NCBI RefSeq assembly: GCF_948472415.1
Contig: NZ_OX419519.1
Span: 7,779,001-7,843,000 of the forward strand
Direction: 5' to 3'
Length of the DNA: 64,000 nucleotides
From: Kitasatospora fiedleri
Lineage (GTDB): Bacteria; Actinomycetota; Actinomycetes; Streptomycetales; Streptomycetaceae
Shown here: piece after piece, positions 8,095-27,900 of the stretch
Layout of the letters: each line of letters starts with the position of its first letter
How positions within the stretch are numbered: position 1 is the first letter of the stretch
Translations under genes and position numbers: made by a program
Notes under the pieces: generated by a model
Database searches by the model: none
What the model was told of the DNA's origin: nothing
Seen by the model: the letters and a program-made list of their open reading frames with translations, nothing else

Positions 8095-8646
8095 TCATGT
8101 TCCGGGGCCGGACGGCGGGGCTTCACTGCTCCAGCGGATCTCGCCGTCGACGACGGTGTCGGTCGGGGTCAGGCCGAGGGCGCGGGCGACGCCGGCGGAT
8201 GCCCGGTGTTCGGGGTGGACGTGGGCGAGCAGGACGTCCACCCGCTGGGTGCGCAGCCAGTGGGCCATCGCGAGTGCGCCCGTGCGGGCGTGGCCGTGTC
8301 CCTGGTGGGCGGTGCCGATCACCCAGGCCAGTTCCGCCGTGACGCGGCCGTCCGGGGTGCGCTCCAGGGTGGCCTGGACCGTGCCGACGAGTCGGCGGTC
8401 GGAGTTGCGGCGCAGCATCCAGTTGAGCCAGCCCTGTTCGCCGTCCGGGGAGCGGCCCTGCTCCAGGCGGCGGTAGCGGGCGTGGAGTTGCTCCGGTGAG
8501 AGCGGGCGCCCGCCGATCCAGGTGTGCAGCCGTACGTCGTCCAGGAGGGTGAACGCCTCCGCGGCGTGCGCCGCCCGCAGCGGTTCGAGGCGGAGGGCTC
8601 CGGCGGTGATCTCGGTGGCGGCGGGCCACTGCGCTGGGTCGGGCAC
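8095..8646 (-). CDS. GNAT-family N-acetyltransferase
   Basis: This 183-residue protein has the GNAT fold of acetyl-CoA-dependent N-acetyltransferases. It starts at a GTG (8646): VPDPAQWPAATEITAGALRL. Motifs are LDDVRLHTWIGGRPLSPEQL, the substrate-side strand RRLVGTVQATLERTPDGRVT, and the acetyl-CoA pyrophosphate-binding loop in AWVIGTAHQGHGHARTGALA (Q/RxxGxG/A-type). It ends VVDGEIRWSSEAPPSGPGT. The nearest relatives are RimJ/RimL-type or small-molecule acetyltransferases; the substrate is unknown. It follows the alpha/beta-hydrolase gene by 34 bp on the same strand and is probably cotranscribed with it from the promoter facing the MarR gene. No frameshift is needed. Confidence 0.75.
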   Translation of the reverse strand: MPDPAQWPAATEITAGALRLEPLRAAHAAEAFTLLDDVRLHTWIGGRPLSPEQLHARYRRLEQGRSPDGEQGWLNWMLRRNSDRRLVGTVQATLERTPDGRVTAELAWVIGTAHQGHGHARTGALAMAHWLRTQRVDVLLAHVHPEHRASAGVARALGLTPTDTVVDGEIRWSSEAPPSGPGT

Positions 8647-8680
8647 CCGGCAGCGTACGCCGCAGTGCCCCGGCGCGTGG

Positions 8681-9456
8681 TCACCCGGTGCGGGGCGGGC
8701 CGTCCAGCTCGGCGTCCAGGTGGGCGAGGACCGCCTCCGGCTGTTCCAGGTGGGGGAGGTGTCCGGCGCCGGGCACGACGGCGAAGCGGGCGGCGGGGAA
8801 GGCGCGGGCGTAGGCGGCGCCGTACCCGGGGGTGGCGACCCGGTCGCTCTCGCCCCACAGCACCAGGACGGGCACCCGGACGTCGCGCAGCCGCTCCCGC
8901 AGCCGGGGTCGTGCATGTAGGGGTCGCCGGCCAGCGCCCGCATGGTGGCCAGGTTGGCCCGGCGGCGGGCGAGTTCGGCCGGGGGGAGGGTGGCGGGGTC
9001 GACGAAGTGGCGGTCGGGGTCGTGCCAGGAGTGCTCGGCCAGGCCGCGGGCGTCGAGGGCGAAGACGTCGGTGAGCGGCTCCCCGTCCACCTGGATGCCC
9101 ACGGCGTCGATCAGCACCAGCCCGCCGACCACCGCCCCGCCGCCGGCGCCCGTCCCGGTGTCGCGCAGCGCCATCTCGGCGCCGATCCAGCCGCCCAGGG
9201 AGGAGCCGACGACCAGGACGTCCCGCAGGCCGCGCAGGCGCAGCAGGTCGAGGTAGTGCTCGGCGAGGTCGGCGATCCGCGTGAGCGCGGCGGGGCGTTC
9301 GGTGCCGTCCCAGCCGGGGTGGACGGGGGTGAGGACATGGGCGGTGCGGGCCAGTCGGGCGGCCAGCGGGGCGACGGTGGCGGGGCCGCCGCCACCGTGC
9401 AGGAGCAGGACGGGGCGGCCGGTACCGGCCTCGGTGAGGAGCTGTTCGGCGGTCAT
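8681..9456 (-). CDS. Alpha/beta-fold hydrolase (one frame break)
   Basis: This is a hydrolase of about 258 residues with the canonical alpha/beta order. An oxyanion loop RPVLLLHGGGGP lies near residue 15, the nucleophile elbow is VVGSSLGGWIG (Ser in GSSLG), and the C-terminal part has MPVLVLWGESDRVATPGYG with the catalytic acid and VPGAGHLPHLEQPEAV with the catalytic His. A frame break near 8902 (GGCTG for GGCCTG) separates the N-terminal from the C-terminal segment; adding the C restores LRERLRDVR leading into the acid-bearing strand. The substrate cannot be deduced. The gene is divergent from a MarR regulator 61 bp away and heads an operon with the GNAT gene, so it is probably a MarR target. 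Confidence 0.78.
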
Positions 9457-9465
9457 GCGCCCACC

Positions 9466-9517
9466 CTAACTAAGGATGCTTAATTAAGCTAGTTGAGTCA
9501 GGGGTAGGCTGGCAGGC
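9466..9517. promoter_or_regulatory. Divergent promoter/operator between hydrolase and MarR genes
   Basis: This unusually AT-rich island in GC-rich DNA contains the perfect 12-bp palindrome GCTTAATTAAGC at 9478-9489, flanked by AACTA (9468-9472) and its complement TAGTT (9490-9494). MarR dimers bind palindromes of this size, so it is a likely autoregulatory operator for the flanking genes. TAGGCT at 9505-9510 is a plausible -10 box for the MarR gene, seven bases before its ATG (leaderless). Confidence 0.6.
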
Positions 9518-9972
9518 ATGAACCCGAGCTCCACGTTCTCGGCCAGGCCGTCAAGCAGGTCCAGTACCGGCAGCACCGCGCCCTCGACACCGCCCTGACC
9601 GCCGTCGGCACCACCCTCGCCCAGTGGGACGCGCTCCGGGCGATCGGCCGCCGCCCCGGCGCCTCGGCCCGGGAACTCGCCGCCGCCACCTTCCAGACCG
9701 AGCAGTCCTTCGGCACCCTGGCCGGCCGCCTCCTCGCCCAGGGCCTGATCGAACGCACCCCCGGCCGCGGCCGCCGCCTCGAACACCACCTCACCCCCGC
9801 CGGCGACCGCCTCCTCGCCACCGGCGAACAGGCCGCCGACCAGGTCCTCGCCGCCCACTTCGCCCCGCTGGACGCCGCGGACCGCGCCACCCTGCTCCGC
9901 CTGCTCCGCGCCCTGGCCCCCGCGCCCGCCGACACCCTTGCGCCCGCCGGCGACACCGCCGAGGACGGCTGA
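9518..9972 (+). CDS. MarR-family transcriptional regulator (frame break at codon 4)
   Basis: With one G added near 9526 (AACCCGAGC to AACCCGGAGC), the ATG at 9518 opens a continuous reading frame of about 151 residues: MNPELHVLGQAVKQVQYRQH, then LAQWDALRAIGRRPGASARE for the start of the winged helix, FQTEQSFGTLAGRLLAQGLI for the recognition helix and RGRRLEHHLTPAGDRLL for the beta wing. This is the classic MarR layout and length. As printed, the frame is closed early. The gene is divergent from the hydrolase-GNAT pair across a palindromic AT-rich region, so it probably represses both directions and responds to a small phenolic or lipophilic ligand; the ligand is inference. Confidence 0.72.
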
Positions 9973-10030
9973 CGGCCGCTCAGGGCGGGGGAGGGGACCC
10001 GCCGGGGCGGCGGCGTGACAACCTGGCGGC

Positions 10031-11124
10031 GTGAACGACGTCCTCACCGCCGCCCTGCGGCGCGCCGCCGACCACCAGCACCGCTTCGAAGCGCGCTTCG
10101 CGGCGCACCTCGACGCCCTGGCCGACCCGGCGTCCGGCCCGCTGGAGCCGCCGCCGCACGGCAGGTTCCCGGCCCGGGCCCTCGCGCTGGTGCGCGAACT
10201 GTCGCTGCGCGGCGGCAAACGGCTGCGGGTCGCCCTGCTGCACGAAGCCGCCGCCCTGGCCACCGACCGGCCGGTGCCCGGCCTGGACGCCGCCGCGATC
10301 AGCATCGAACTGCTGCACACCCACGGGCTGATCCACGACGACCTGATCGACGACGCCCCGTACGCCGGGGCGGCCCGTCCACCTACCACGCCTACCGCCA
10401 GGAGTTCCCCGACCGGCCCGACACCGCCCTCGCCCTCACCGTCCTGGCCGGGGACCTGGCCGCCTTCCTGGCCGTCCGGGCCCTGCTCTCCGGCGACCTG
10501 CCCCCGCCCGCGCCCTGGCCATGGCCACCGTCGCCACCGACGCCGCGGCCGCCGCGGTCAACGGCCAACTCCTCGACCTGGAACGCGACTTCCACCCGCA
10601 CCCGACACCGAGTTCCTGCACACCGTCACCGAGTACAAGTCCACCCGCTACTCGATCCTCGCCCCGCTGCGCCTGGGCCTGCTCGCCGCCGGCGCCGACC
10701 CCGCCCCGCACGACGCCGAACTGCGCGCCTACGCCACCGCGCTGGGCATCGCCAACCAGATCCACGACGACTGGCTCGACCTCTTCGGCGACCCGGCCGC
10801 CCTCGGCAAACCCCTCGGCACCGACATCCGCGCCGGTCGCCGCAGCTACCTCGTCCGCGCCCTGCTGGCCGCCACCGCCGACGACGCCCCCGCCCGCGCC
10901 ACCCTGCACGCCGTCCTGGGCGTCCCGCACCCGGACGAGGACGCCCTCGCCGAACTGCGCGGCCTCGCCCGCGCCCGCGGCCTCGACCGCACCCTGCACG
11001 ACGAAGCCGCCCGACACGCCCACCGCGCCGCCACCTGGCCGCCGCCTGGCAGCGGCACTGGCGCCCGGACGCCGTCGCCTTCTTCACCCACCTCCCGGCC
11101 TGGTCCGTCACCCGCGACCACTGA
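10031..11124 (+). CDS. Polyprenyl diphosphate synthase (four frame breaks)
   Basis: This is a trans-isoprenyl diphosphate synthase that condenses isopentenyl diphosphate with an allylic diphosphate. It begins MNDVLTAALRRAADHQHRFE. It carries LSLRGGKRLRVALLHEAAAL (the GGKRxRP-type IPP site), the first Asp-rich motif LIHDDLIDDAP, and the second in IANQIHDDWLDLFGDPAALG, followed by GTDIRAGRRSYLVRALL. Four single-base losses are inferred at about 10372, 10503, 10608 and 11035, each moving the frame by one in the same direction and each in a C/G run. Restored, it is about 365 residues, normal for actinomycete GGPP/FPP-type synthases. Chain length cannot be fixed because the residues before the first DDxxD lie beside a break. 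No terpene cyclase is adjacent. It converges on the NRPS cluster. Confidence 0.8.
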
Positions 11125-11229
11125 AGCCCGCCGCGCCCGGCCGGACCGGCCCGTGTGGCCGCCTGCGACGTCGAGGACGAGCTCCCGCAGGTCTGAGTCG
11201 GAGTCGGGAGTTCGGACCTGACCGGACGC

Positions 11230-11268
11230 GACCGGCCCGGCCGCCCGTGCGGGGCAGCCGGGCCGGTC
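11230..11268. terminator. Hairpin between convergent genes
   Basis: A perfect 12-bp inverted repeat, GACCGGCCCGGC (11230-11241) and GCCGGGCCGGTC (11257-11268), has a 15-nt loop. It lies in the 158-bp gap between the convergent polyprenyl synthase and NRPS genes, 15 bp beyond the NRPS stop. No T run follows on either strand, as is common for actinomycete terminators. It could serve both directions. Confidence 0.65.
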
Positions 11269-11282
11269 GGGCCGACGGGGTG

Positions 11283-18978
<7,696 letters not shown>

Positions 18979-18982
<4 letters not shown>

Positions 18983-21900
18983 GCGCGTCCACCCCACTTG
19001 GTCTGCAGTCGGTCGAGTTGGGCCTGGTCCAGCGAGACCAGGGGAAGGTCGGACGGCGTCCAGCCGCCCGCGTCGGGCTGCGCGGAGTGCTCCGCGATCG
19101 CCCGCAGCGCCCGGTCGAAGGCGTCGGCGAGCGCCGCCACGTCCGCTTCGTCGAGCAGGTCGGCGGCCCAGGTCCAGCGGGCCGTCAGGCGCGGGCCGCC
19201 GGGCCCGTCCTCGGTGTGCGCGTTGATGTCCAGCACGTGGTGCACCGGCATCGCCGGGTCCGCCGGGTCCGGCGCGCCGCCCTCGGGCAGCACCTCCCAG
19301 TCCGCCTCCGGGCCGGCCCCGGGCGCCGGGTGGCGGCCCAGGTAGTTGAAGCCGATCCGCGGCTCGGCGCCGCCGGCCAGCAGCTCCCGGGCGGCCGGGT
19401 CCAGGTGCCGCAGCACGCCGTACCCGACGCCGTGGTCGGGCACCGCCCGCAGCTGCTCCTTGACGTTCTTCACCGCCCGGTCCACCAGGCCCGCGTCGAA
19501 CCGGCCGGCACCCGCGGGTCCAGCGGCCCCGGGTCCAGCAGCACCGGGTACAGGCTGGTGAACCAGCCCACGGTGCGCGACAGGTCCAGGCCCTCGGCGA
19601 GCTGCTCGCGCCCGTGGCTCTCCAGGTCCACCAGCACCCCGGCCCGCCCGTCGTCCCCGGCCCGCCCGGCCCGCCAGGAGCGCACCGCCAGCGCCAGCGC
19701 CGTCAGCAGCACGTCGTCCACCCCGGCGTGGAACGCCTGCGGCGCGCTGGTCAGCAGCTCCCGGGTGCGGTCGGACGCCGGACGGGTGGTCAGCGACCTG
19801 GTCCGCCCCGCCGTGTCCCGGGCCGGGTCCAGCGGACGCACCCCCAGCGGCGGGTCGTCGGCCCGCGCCACCGCCTCCCAGAGCGGCAGCTCGCCCGCCC
19901 GGGCGCCGCTCGCGCCCTGCGCGGCCAGCAGCCGGGCCCAGGCCCGGTACGAGGTGCCCACCGGCGGCAGCACCGCGCCGCCCGGCGCGACCCCACCGGA
20001 CACCGCGCCGACCGGCGCACCGGACACCGCACCGGGCAACTCACCGGACACCGCACCGGGCAACGCACCGGTCAGCCCGGCGGGCGCCGCGTCGGACACC
20101 GCCCGCCAGGCGGTCGCCAGGTCCTCGACCAGGATTCGCCAGGACACCGCGTCCACCGCCAGGTGGTGCACCAGCAGCAGCAGCCGCCCGCGCACCCCCG
20201 GCCCGGCGTCGCACCACACCGCCTCCAGCACCCCGCCGTGGGCCGGCCGCAGCCGCGCCCGGGCCCGTTCGCCCTCGGCGGCCAGCGCGGCGCGCACCTC
20301 CCGCTCGTCCAGCCCCGCGACGTCCAGCCGCACCAGCCGCGGCCCGACCGGCACCGCCCCGCGCGGCAGCGCCTCCAGCGCCGCCGCGCCGTCCGCCGCC
20401 CGGGTCACCCGGACCCGCAGCATGTCGTGGTGGTCGACCAGCAGTTGGAGCGCCGCCGCCAGCCGCTCCCGGTCCGCCCCGGCCGGGGTGCGCAGCACCG
20501 CGGACTGGTGGTAGCCGTCGGTGGGGCCCGGCCGGTCCAGGAACCAGGCCGCGATCGGGGTCGGCGGCATGGTGCCCGTCCCGTCCTCGGCCGCCGCCGC
20601 GGGGACCTCCCCGGCCGGCCGGGCCACCGCCGCCACCGCCTGCGGGGTGCGGTGCAGGAACACGTCGCGCGGGGTGATCCGCAGCCCCGCCTCGCGGGCC
20701 CGGCTGACCAGCTGGATCGACAGGATGCTGTCCCCGCCCAGCGCGAAGAAGTCCTCCTCCGGCCCGACCTCCGGCACCCGCAGCACTCCTGCGAACACCT
20801 CGCACAGCACCCGCTCCGGCCCGTCCGCCGGCCGCCCCGCGCCGCCGCCGGCCGCCGTCGCGGGCCGCGGCGGGTCGGGCAGCGCCCGCCGGTCCGCCTT
20901 GCCGCTGGGCAGCAGCGGCAGCGCCGCCAGCCGGACGAACACCGCCGGCACCAGCCCGGACGGCAGCAGCTCCGACAGCCCGGCCCGCAGCTCCGCGTCC
21001 GGCGGCAGCGCGCCGCCGTCCGCGGCGGGCACCAGGTAGGCCACCAGCCGCTCCGCCCGGACCAGCACGCAGGCCGCGCCCACGCCCGGCAGCGAGGTCA
21101 GCGCCGCCTCCACCTCCCCGGGCTCGATCCGCAGGCCGTGCAGCTTCACCTGGTCGTCGCCCCGGCCCAGGTAGCGCAGCAGCCCGTCCGCGCCGCGCCG
21201 CACCAGGTCCCCGGTGCGGTACATCCTGGTCCCGTCCGCCGCGAACGGGTCCGCGACGAACCGGGACGCGGTCAGCGCCGCCCGCCCCAGGTAGCCGCGG
21301 GCCAGGCCCGCGCCCGCCAGGTACAGCTCGCCCACCGCCCCCGGCGGCACCGGCCCCAGCGCGTCGTCCAGCACGTACGCGCGCAGGTTGTCCACCGGGC
21401 GCCCGATCGGCACCGCCGCGTCCGCCCCGTCCACGGCCGGCCGCCAGCGGTGCGCGGTGGCGTCGATGGTCGCCTCGGTCGGCCCGTACAGGTTGTGCAC
21501 CGCCACGCCCCAGGCCCGCTCGGCCCGCGCGGCCAGCGCCCCGGTCAGCGGCTCGCCGCCGCACAGCACCGCCCGCAGCGCGGCCGGGGCCGGCTCCCGC
21601 TCGGTCTCGCCCAGCACCAGCGCCAGCAGCGAGGGCACGAACTGGGCGACCGTCACGCCCTCGGCGCGCATCCGCCCCAGCAGCGCCACCGGGTCGTGGT
21701 TCAGCTCCGGCGGCACCGGGCAGGTCGCGCCGCCGTACAGCAGCGGCAGCCAGGTCTCCCACACCGAGGCGTCGAAGCTCGGCGAGGTCCGGGCCAGCAC
21801 CCGGTCGTCCGGGGTCAGCTCCAGGTGCCCGGCCAGCCAGGCCATGTGGTTGACCAGCCCCGCGTGGGTGACCACCACGCCCTTGGGACGGCCGGTGGAG

Positions 21901-24900
21901 CCCGAGGTGTGGATCACGTACGCGGCGTCCAGCGGCGCCGGGTCCACCAGCGGCATGTCCGGCGACTCCGGTGCGTCCGGCTCCCCGTGCCCGTACCCGT
22001 CGCCGTCGCCGTCCAGCGCCAGCACCGGCACCGGCAGGTCCGGCAGCGCCGCCAGTGCCCGCGCCGGGGCCAGCAGCAGCACCGGCCGGGCGTCCTCCAC
22101 GACGAAGCGCAGCCGGGCCGCCGGGTACTGCGGGTCCAGCGGCAGCCAGGCCGCGCCCGCCTTGGCGACCGCCAGCATCGCCACCACCTGCTCCGCGGTG
22201 CCCGGCATCGCCAGCGCCACCACGTCCCCGCGCCCGACCCCGCGTCCGCGCAGCCGCCGGGCCAGCGCGTCCGAGCCCGCGTCCAGCTCCGCGAAGGTCA
22301 GGCCCGCGCCCCCGTCCCGCACCGCGAGCGCGTCCGGGGTGCGGGCGCACCGGGCGCGGAACGCCCCCGGCACCGTCCGCTCCGCCACCGCCCGCACCGG
22401 GCCGCGGCCCGCCGCGGCCAGCGCCGCCCGCTCCGCGCCGTCCAGCACCGGCACCGACCGCACCCGCAGCCCCGGATCGGCCGCCAGCACGCCCAGCAGC
22501 CGCACCAGCCGGTCCGCCAGCGCCCGCGCCGTCCCCGGCTCGAACAGGTCCGCGGCGAACTCCAGCGACCCCTCCAGCCCCAGCGGGCGGCCCCGCCCGT
22601 CCCGGCGCTCGGCGAAGGTGAAGGTCAGGTCGAACTTGCTGATCCCGGTGCGCACCGGCTGCTGCGCCACCGCCAGGCCCGGCAGGTCCAGGTCCGCCCC
22701 GGCGTTGTTCTGCAGCGCCAGCATCACCTGGAACAGCGGGTGGCGGCTCTCGGTCCGCTCCGGCGCCAGCGCGTCCACCAGCCGCTCGAACGGCACGTCC
22801 TGGTGCGCGTACGCCGCCAGGTCGAACTCCCGCACCCGGTCCAGGACCTGCTCGAACGTCGGGTCGCCGGACAGGTCGGTGCGCAGCACCAGCGTGTTGA
22901 CGAAGAAGCCCACCAGCTCGTCCAGCGCCTCGTCGGTGCGCCCCGCCACCGGCGTGCCAGCGCGACGTCCTCGCCCCCGCCGTGCCGGGACAGCAGCACC
23001 GCCAGCGCCCCCTGGAGCACCATGAACAGGCTGCAGCCGCGCGAGCGGGCCAGCGCGTCCAGCGCCCGGTGGGTGTCGGCGTCCACCGGGAAGGCGAACG
23101 CGTCGCCCCGGTGCGAGGCCACCGCCGGGCGCGGCCGCGTCCAGCGGCAGCTCCAGCACGTCCGGCAGGCCCGCCAACGCCTCCTCCCAGAACGCCAGCT
23201 GACGGGCCGCCAGCCCCGCCGGATCGGCCTCGTCGCCCAGCAGCCCGCGCTGCCACAGCGTGTAGTCCGCGTACTGCACCGGCAGCTCGGCCCAGCCCGG
23301 CGCCCGCCCCGCCGACCGGGCCCGGTACGCCGCGCCCAGGTCCCGGGCCAGCGGCGCCAGCGACCAGCCGTCGCCCGCGATGTGGTGCACCAGCAGCACC
23401 AGCACGTGCGCGTCCGGCCCCAGCCGCAGCAGCCGGGCCCGCACCGGGCGCTCCACCGCCACGTCGAAGGCGTACGCCGTCTCGGCCGCCAGCACCGCCG
23501 CCAGCAGCGCCGGGTCCACCTCGCGCGGCGTCAGTCCAGGTCCGCGCCGGCCGCGTCCAGCACCAGCTGGCCCGGCACGCCCCCCGCCTCCGGGAAGACC
23601 GTCCGCAGCGACTCGTGCCGCTCCACCACGTCCGCCAGCGCCAGGCCCAGCGCCGCCGCGTCCAGCGGCCCGTCCAGGCGCAGCACCAGCGGCACGTTGT
23701 ACGTCGCGCTCGGCCCCTCGAAGCGGTGCAGGAACCACAGCCGCTGCTGCGCGTACGACAGCGGCAGCGGGTCGGGCCGGCGCGCCGCCCGCTCCAACCG
23801 GGGCCGGGCGGCCCGGCCGCCGTCCAGCGCCGCCGCCAGCCCCGCCGGGGTCGGGTGCTCGAAGACCGTGCGCACCTCGGTGTCCACGTCGAGCGCCGCC
23901 CGCAGCCGGGCCGCCAGCCGGGTGGCCAGCAGCGAGTGGCCGCCCAGCGCGAAGAAGTCCTCGTCGGCGCCGACCGAGGCCCGGCCCAGCAGGTCCGCGA
24001 ACAGCCCGCACACCAGCTCCTCGCGGGCCGTGCGCGGCGCCCGGCCCGGCCCGGCGGCCCCGCCGTCCCGTCCCGGGCACCGGCAGCGCCGCCCGGTCCA
24101 CCTTCCCGTTCGGGTTCAGCGGGAACGCCGCCAGCAGCACCACCGCCGCGGGCACCATGTACCCGGGCAGCACCCGGCCCACCGCCGCGGCCAGCTCCTC
24201 CGGCCGCGGCGCGGCCCCGGCCGCCGGGACGACGTACGCCACCAGCCGCCGGTCGCCCGGCACGTCCTCGCGCACCAGTACGAACGCGTCGGCGACCTCC
24301 GGCAGCGCCGCCAGCACGCCCTCGATCTCGCCCGGCTCCACCCGGTAGCCGCGCAGCTTCACCTGCCCGTCGGCCCGGGCGACGTACGCCACCTCCCCGT
24401 CCGCCGTCCAGCGCACCAGGTCCCCGGTGCGGTACATCCGCGAGCCGTCCGCCGCGAACGGGTCCGCCACGAAGCGCTCGGCGCTCGCCCCGGCCGCCCC
24501 AGGTAGCCGCGCGCCACGCCCCGGCCCGCCAGGTACAGCTCGCCCACCACGCCCGGCGCGACCCGGTTCAGCGCGCCGTCCAGCACGTACAGCCGCATGC
24601 CGTCCAGCGGTCGGCCGATCGGCGGCGGGCCCGGCGGCAGGTCGGGGGAGACCCGGTGCCGGGTGGCGAAGGTGGTGGTCTCGGTCGGCCCGTACACGTG
24701 CAGCACCGCGGTGTCCGGCGCGGTCGCCGCGACCCGCTGCATCGCGTCCGGCGAGGCCAGCTCCCCGCCCGCGCACACCACCCGCAGGCCCGCGAACGCG
24801 CCCGGGTCGGTCTCGGCGACCACGTTGAACAGGGCGGTGGTCAGGAACACCGCCGTCACCCCCCGCTCGTGCACCGCCACGTCCAGCGTCCGGGCCTCCA

Positions 24901-27900
24901 GCAGCCCGCCCGGCGCCACCACCACCCGGCCGCCGTTCAGCAGCGGCGTCCAGATCTCGAAGGTCGAGGCGTCGAAGACGTACGCCGAGTGCATCAGCAC
25001 CGCGTCCACCGCGCCGTCCGCCCAGGCCGCGTCGGCCGCCAGCGCCGCCACGTCGGCGTGCGCCACCCCCACGCCCTTGGGCAGGCCGGTGGAGCCCGAG
25101 GTGAACATCACGTACGCCAGCGCCTCCGGACCCACCGCCGGGGCCGGCCGCCCCGGACGCGGCGGCGCGCCGCGCAGCACCCGGCCGCACCGGTCCAGCA
25201 CCACCACCGGCAGGCCCAGACCCGCCACCCACGGCGACCCGGCCCCCTCCTCGTCCACCAGCAGCAGCCGCGGCCGGGCCACCTCCGCGACCCGGTCCAA
25301 CCGCTCGACCGGCCAGCGCGCGTCCAGCGGCACGTACGCCGCTCCCGCCCGCACCGCGCCCAGCGAGGCCGTCACCTGCGCCGCCGACCGGCCCAGCAGC
25401 ACGCCCACCCGGTCCTCCGGGCCCACCCCGTGCCCGGCCAGCACCCCGGCCAGCCCGGCCGACAGCCGGTCCAGTTCGGCGTAGGACAGCACCTCCTCGC
25501 CGTCCACCACCGCCACCGCGCCCGGCGCGCGCCGCAGCTGCCGCTCGAACAGCGCGGGCAGCGTGTCCGCGACCGCGGCGCCCGGGCCGGCGGGCAGCTC
25601 CCGCGCGGTGCCCCAGCGGGTCAGCCGCAGCTGCTCCTCCGCCGTCAGCAGCCGGTGGCCCGACAGCCGGCGGTCCGGCTCGGCCGCCACCCGCTCCAGC
25701 AGCCGCACCAGCCGGGCCGCCAGCGCCTCGGCGGTGGAGCGGTCGAACAGCGCGGTGGCGTACTCCAGGCCCGCGGTCAGCCCGCCCGCCCCGGCACCCG
25801 TCCCGGTTTCGGCGTCCCCGGCTTCCCCGGCGTCCGCGGTGTCCTCGGCGAAGGAGAAGGTCAGGTCGAACTTGCTCAGCCCGTTGTGCACCAGCCGCTG
25901 CTCCACCGCCAGGCCCGGCAGCTCCGGCCGGGCGGCCCGCTGGTTCTGCAGCACCACCACGGTCTGGAACAGCGGGTGGTGGTCCCGGGCCCGCACCGGG
26001 TTGAGCTCCTCCACCAGCCGCTCGAACGGCACGTCCTGGTGGGCGTACGCCGCCAGGTCGAACTCCCTTACCCGGCCCAGCAGTTCACGGAAGGTCGGGT
26101 CGCCGGACAGGTCGGTGCGCAGCACCAGCGTGTTGACGAAGAACCCCACCAGGTCCGCCAGCGCCTCGTCGGTGCGCCCCGCCACCGGCGCGCCCAGCGG
26201 CACGTCCTCGCCCGCCCCGTGCCGGTGCAGCAGCGCCGCCACCGCCGCCCGCAGCACCATGAACAGCGTCCCGCCGGTGGACCGGGCCAGCCCCAGCAGC
26301 GCCGCGTGCAGCGCCGGGGACACCTCGAACTCCACCACCGCGCCGCGCGGGTCCGCCACCGCCGGACGCGGCCGGTCCCACGGCAGCGCGACCAGCCCCG
26401 GCAGCCCCGCCAGCGCCCCGCGCCAGTGCGCCACCTGCTCGCGCAGCAGCGCCCCGTCCTCGCGCAGCAGCTCGCGCTGCCACAGCGCGTAGTCCGCGTA
26501 CTGCAACGCGGGCGCCCCGGATGCCCGGGCCGGGCCGTCCCCCGCCAGCCGGGCCCGGTACGCCGCGCCCAGGTCCCGCACCAGCGGGCCAGCGACCAGC
26601 CGTCCCCGGCGATGTGGTGCAGCACCAGCACCAGCACGTGGTGCTCCGGCGCCGCCCGCAGCAGCCGCACCCGCAGCGGCGGGTCCACCAGCACGTCGAA
26701 CGGCTCGCCGACGGCCGCCAGCACCGCCGCCTCCAGGTCCTTCGGCGCGGTGCTCTCCACCACCGGGCGCGGCACCGCCGCCGCGGCGTCCAGCACCACC
26801 TGGTGCGGCACCCCGTCCCGCTCCGGGAACACCGTGCGCAGCGACTCGTGCCGCTCCACCACGTCCGCCAGCGCAGCCCCAGCGCCGCCGGGTCCAGCCC
26901 GCCGCGCAGCTCCAGCACCAGCGGCAGGTTGTAGGCCGAACCCGGCCCCTCCATCCGGTTCAGGAACCACAGCCGGCTCTGCGCGAAGGACAGCGGCACC
27001 GGATCGGGCCGCTCCACCGCCCGCACCACCGGCCGCCGCGCCGCCCCCGGCTCCAGGACGCGGGCCAGCCCGGCCGCCGTCGGGTGCTCGAACAGGGTGC
27101 GCACCGCGAGGTCCGCGCCCAGCACCGACCGCACCCGGCCCACCACCCGCATCGCCAGCAGCGAGTGCCCGCCCAGCTCGAAGAAGCTCTCCTCCGGACC
27201 GACCTCCGCCCGCTCCAGCACCTCGGCGAAGATCCCGGCGACCAGTTCCTCGCGCACCGTGCGCGGCGCCCGGCCCGGCCCGGCGGCCCCGCCGCCGTCC
27301 GCGGGCACCGGCAGCGCGGCCCGGTCCACCTTCCCGTTGGGCAGCAGCGGCAGCGCCGCCAGCACCACCACCGCCTCCGGCACCAGGTGCCCCGGCAGCA
27401 CCCCGGCCAGCGCCGCCCGCAGCGCGCCCGCCGCCGCGCCCGGCGCGACCGCGTAGCCCACCAGCCGGGCCCGGCCCGGCACGTCCTCCCGGACCACCGC
27501 GCAGGCCGCCGACACCCCCGGCAGCGCCAGCAGCGCCGCCGCCACCTCGCCCGGCTCGATCCGGAACCCGCGCAGCTTCACCTGGTCGTCGGCCCGCGCC
27601 AGGTAGTGCAGCAGCCCGTCGGAGCCCCACCGCACCAGGTCCCCGGTGCGGTACATCCGCTCCCCGTCCGCCGCGAACGGGTCCGCCACGAAGCGCTCGG
27701 CGGTCAGCCCCGGGCGGCCCAGGTACCCGCGGGCCAGGTTGGCCCCCGCCAGGTACAGCTCCCCGGCCACGCCCGCCGGCACCGGCCGCAGCCGCCCGTC
27801 CAGCACGTACGCCCGCATCCCGTCCACCGGGCGCCCGATCGGCACCGCGGCGCCCGCCACCGGCCCCGCCACCCGGTGCGCGGTGGCGTCGATGGTCGCC

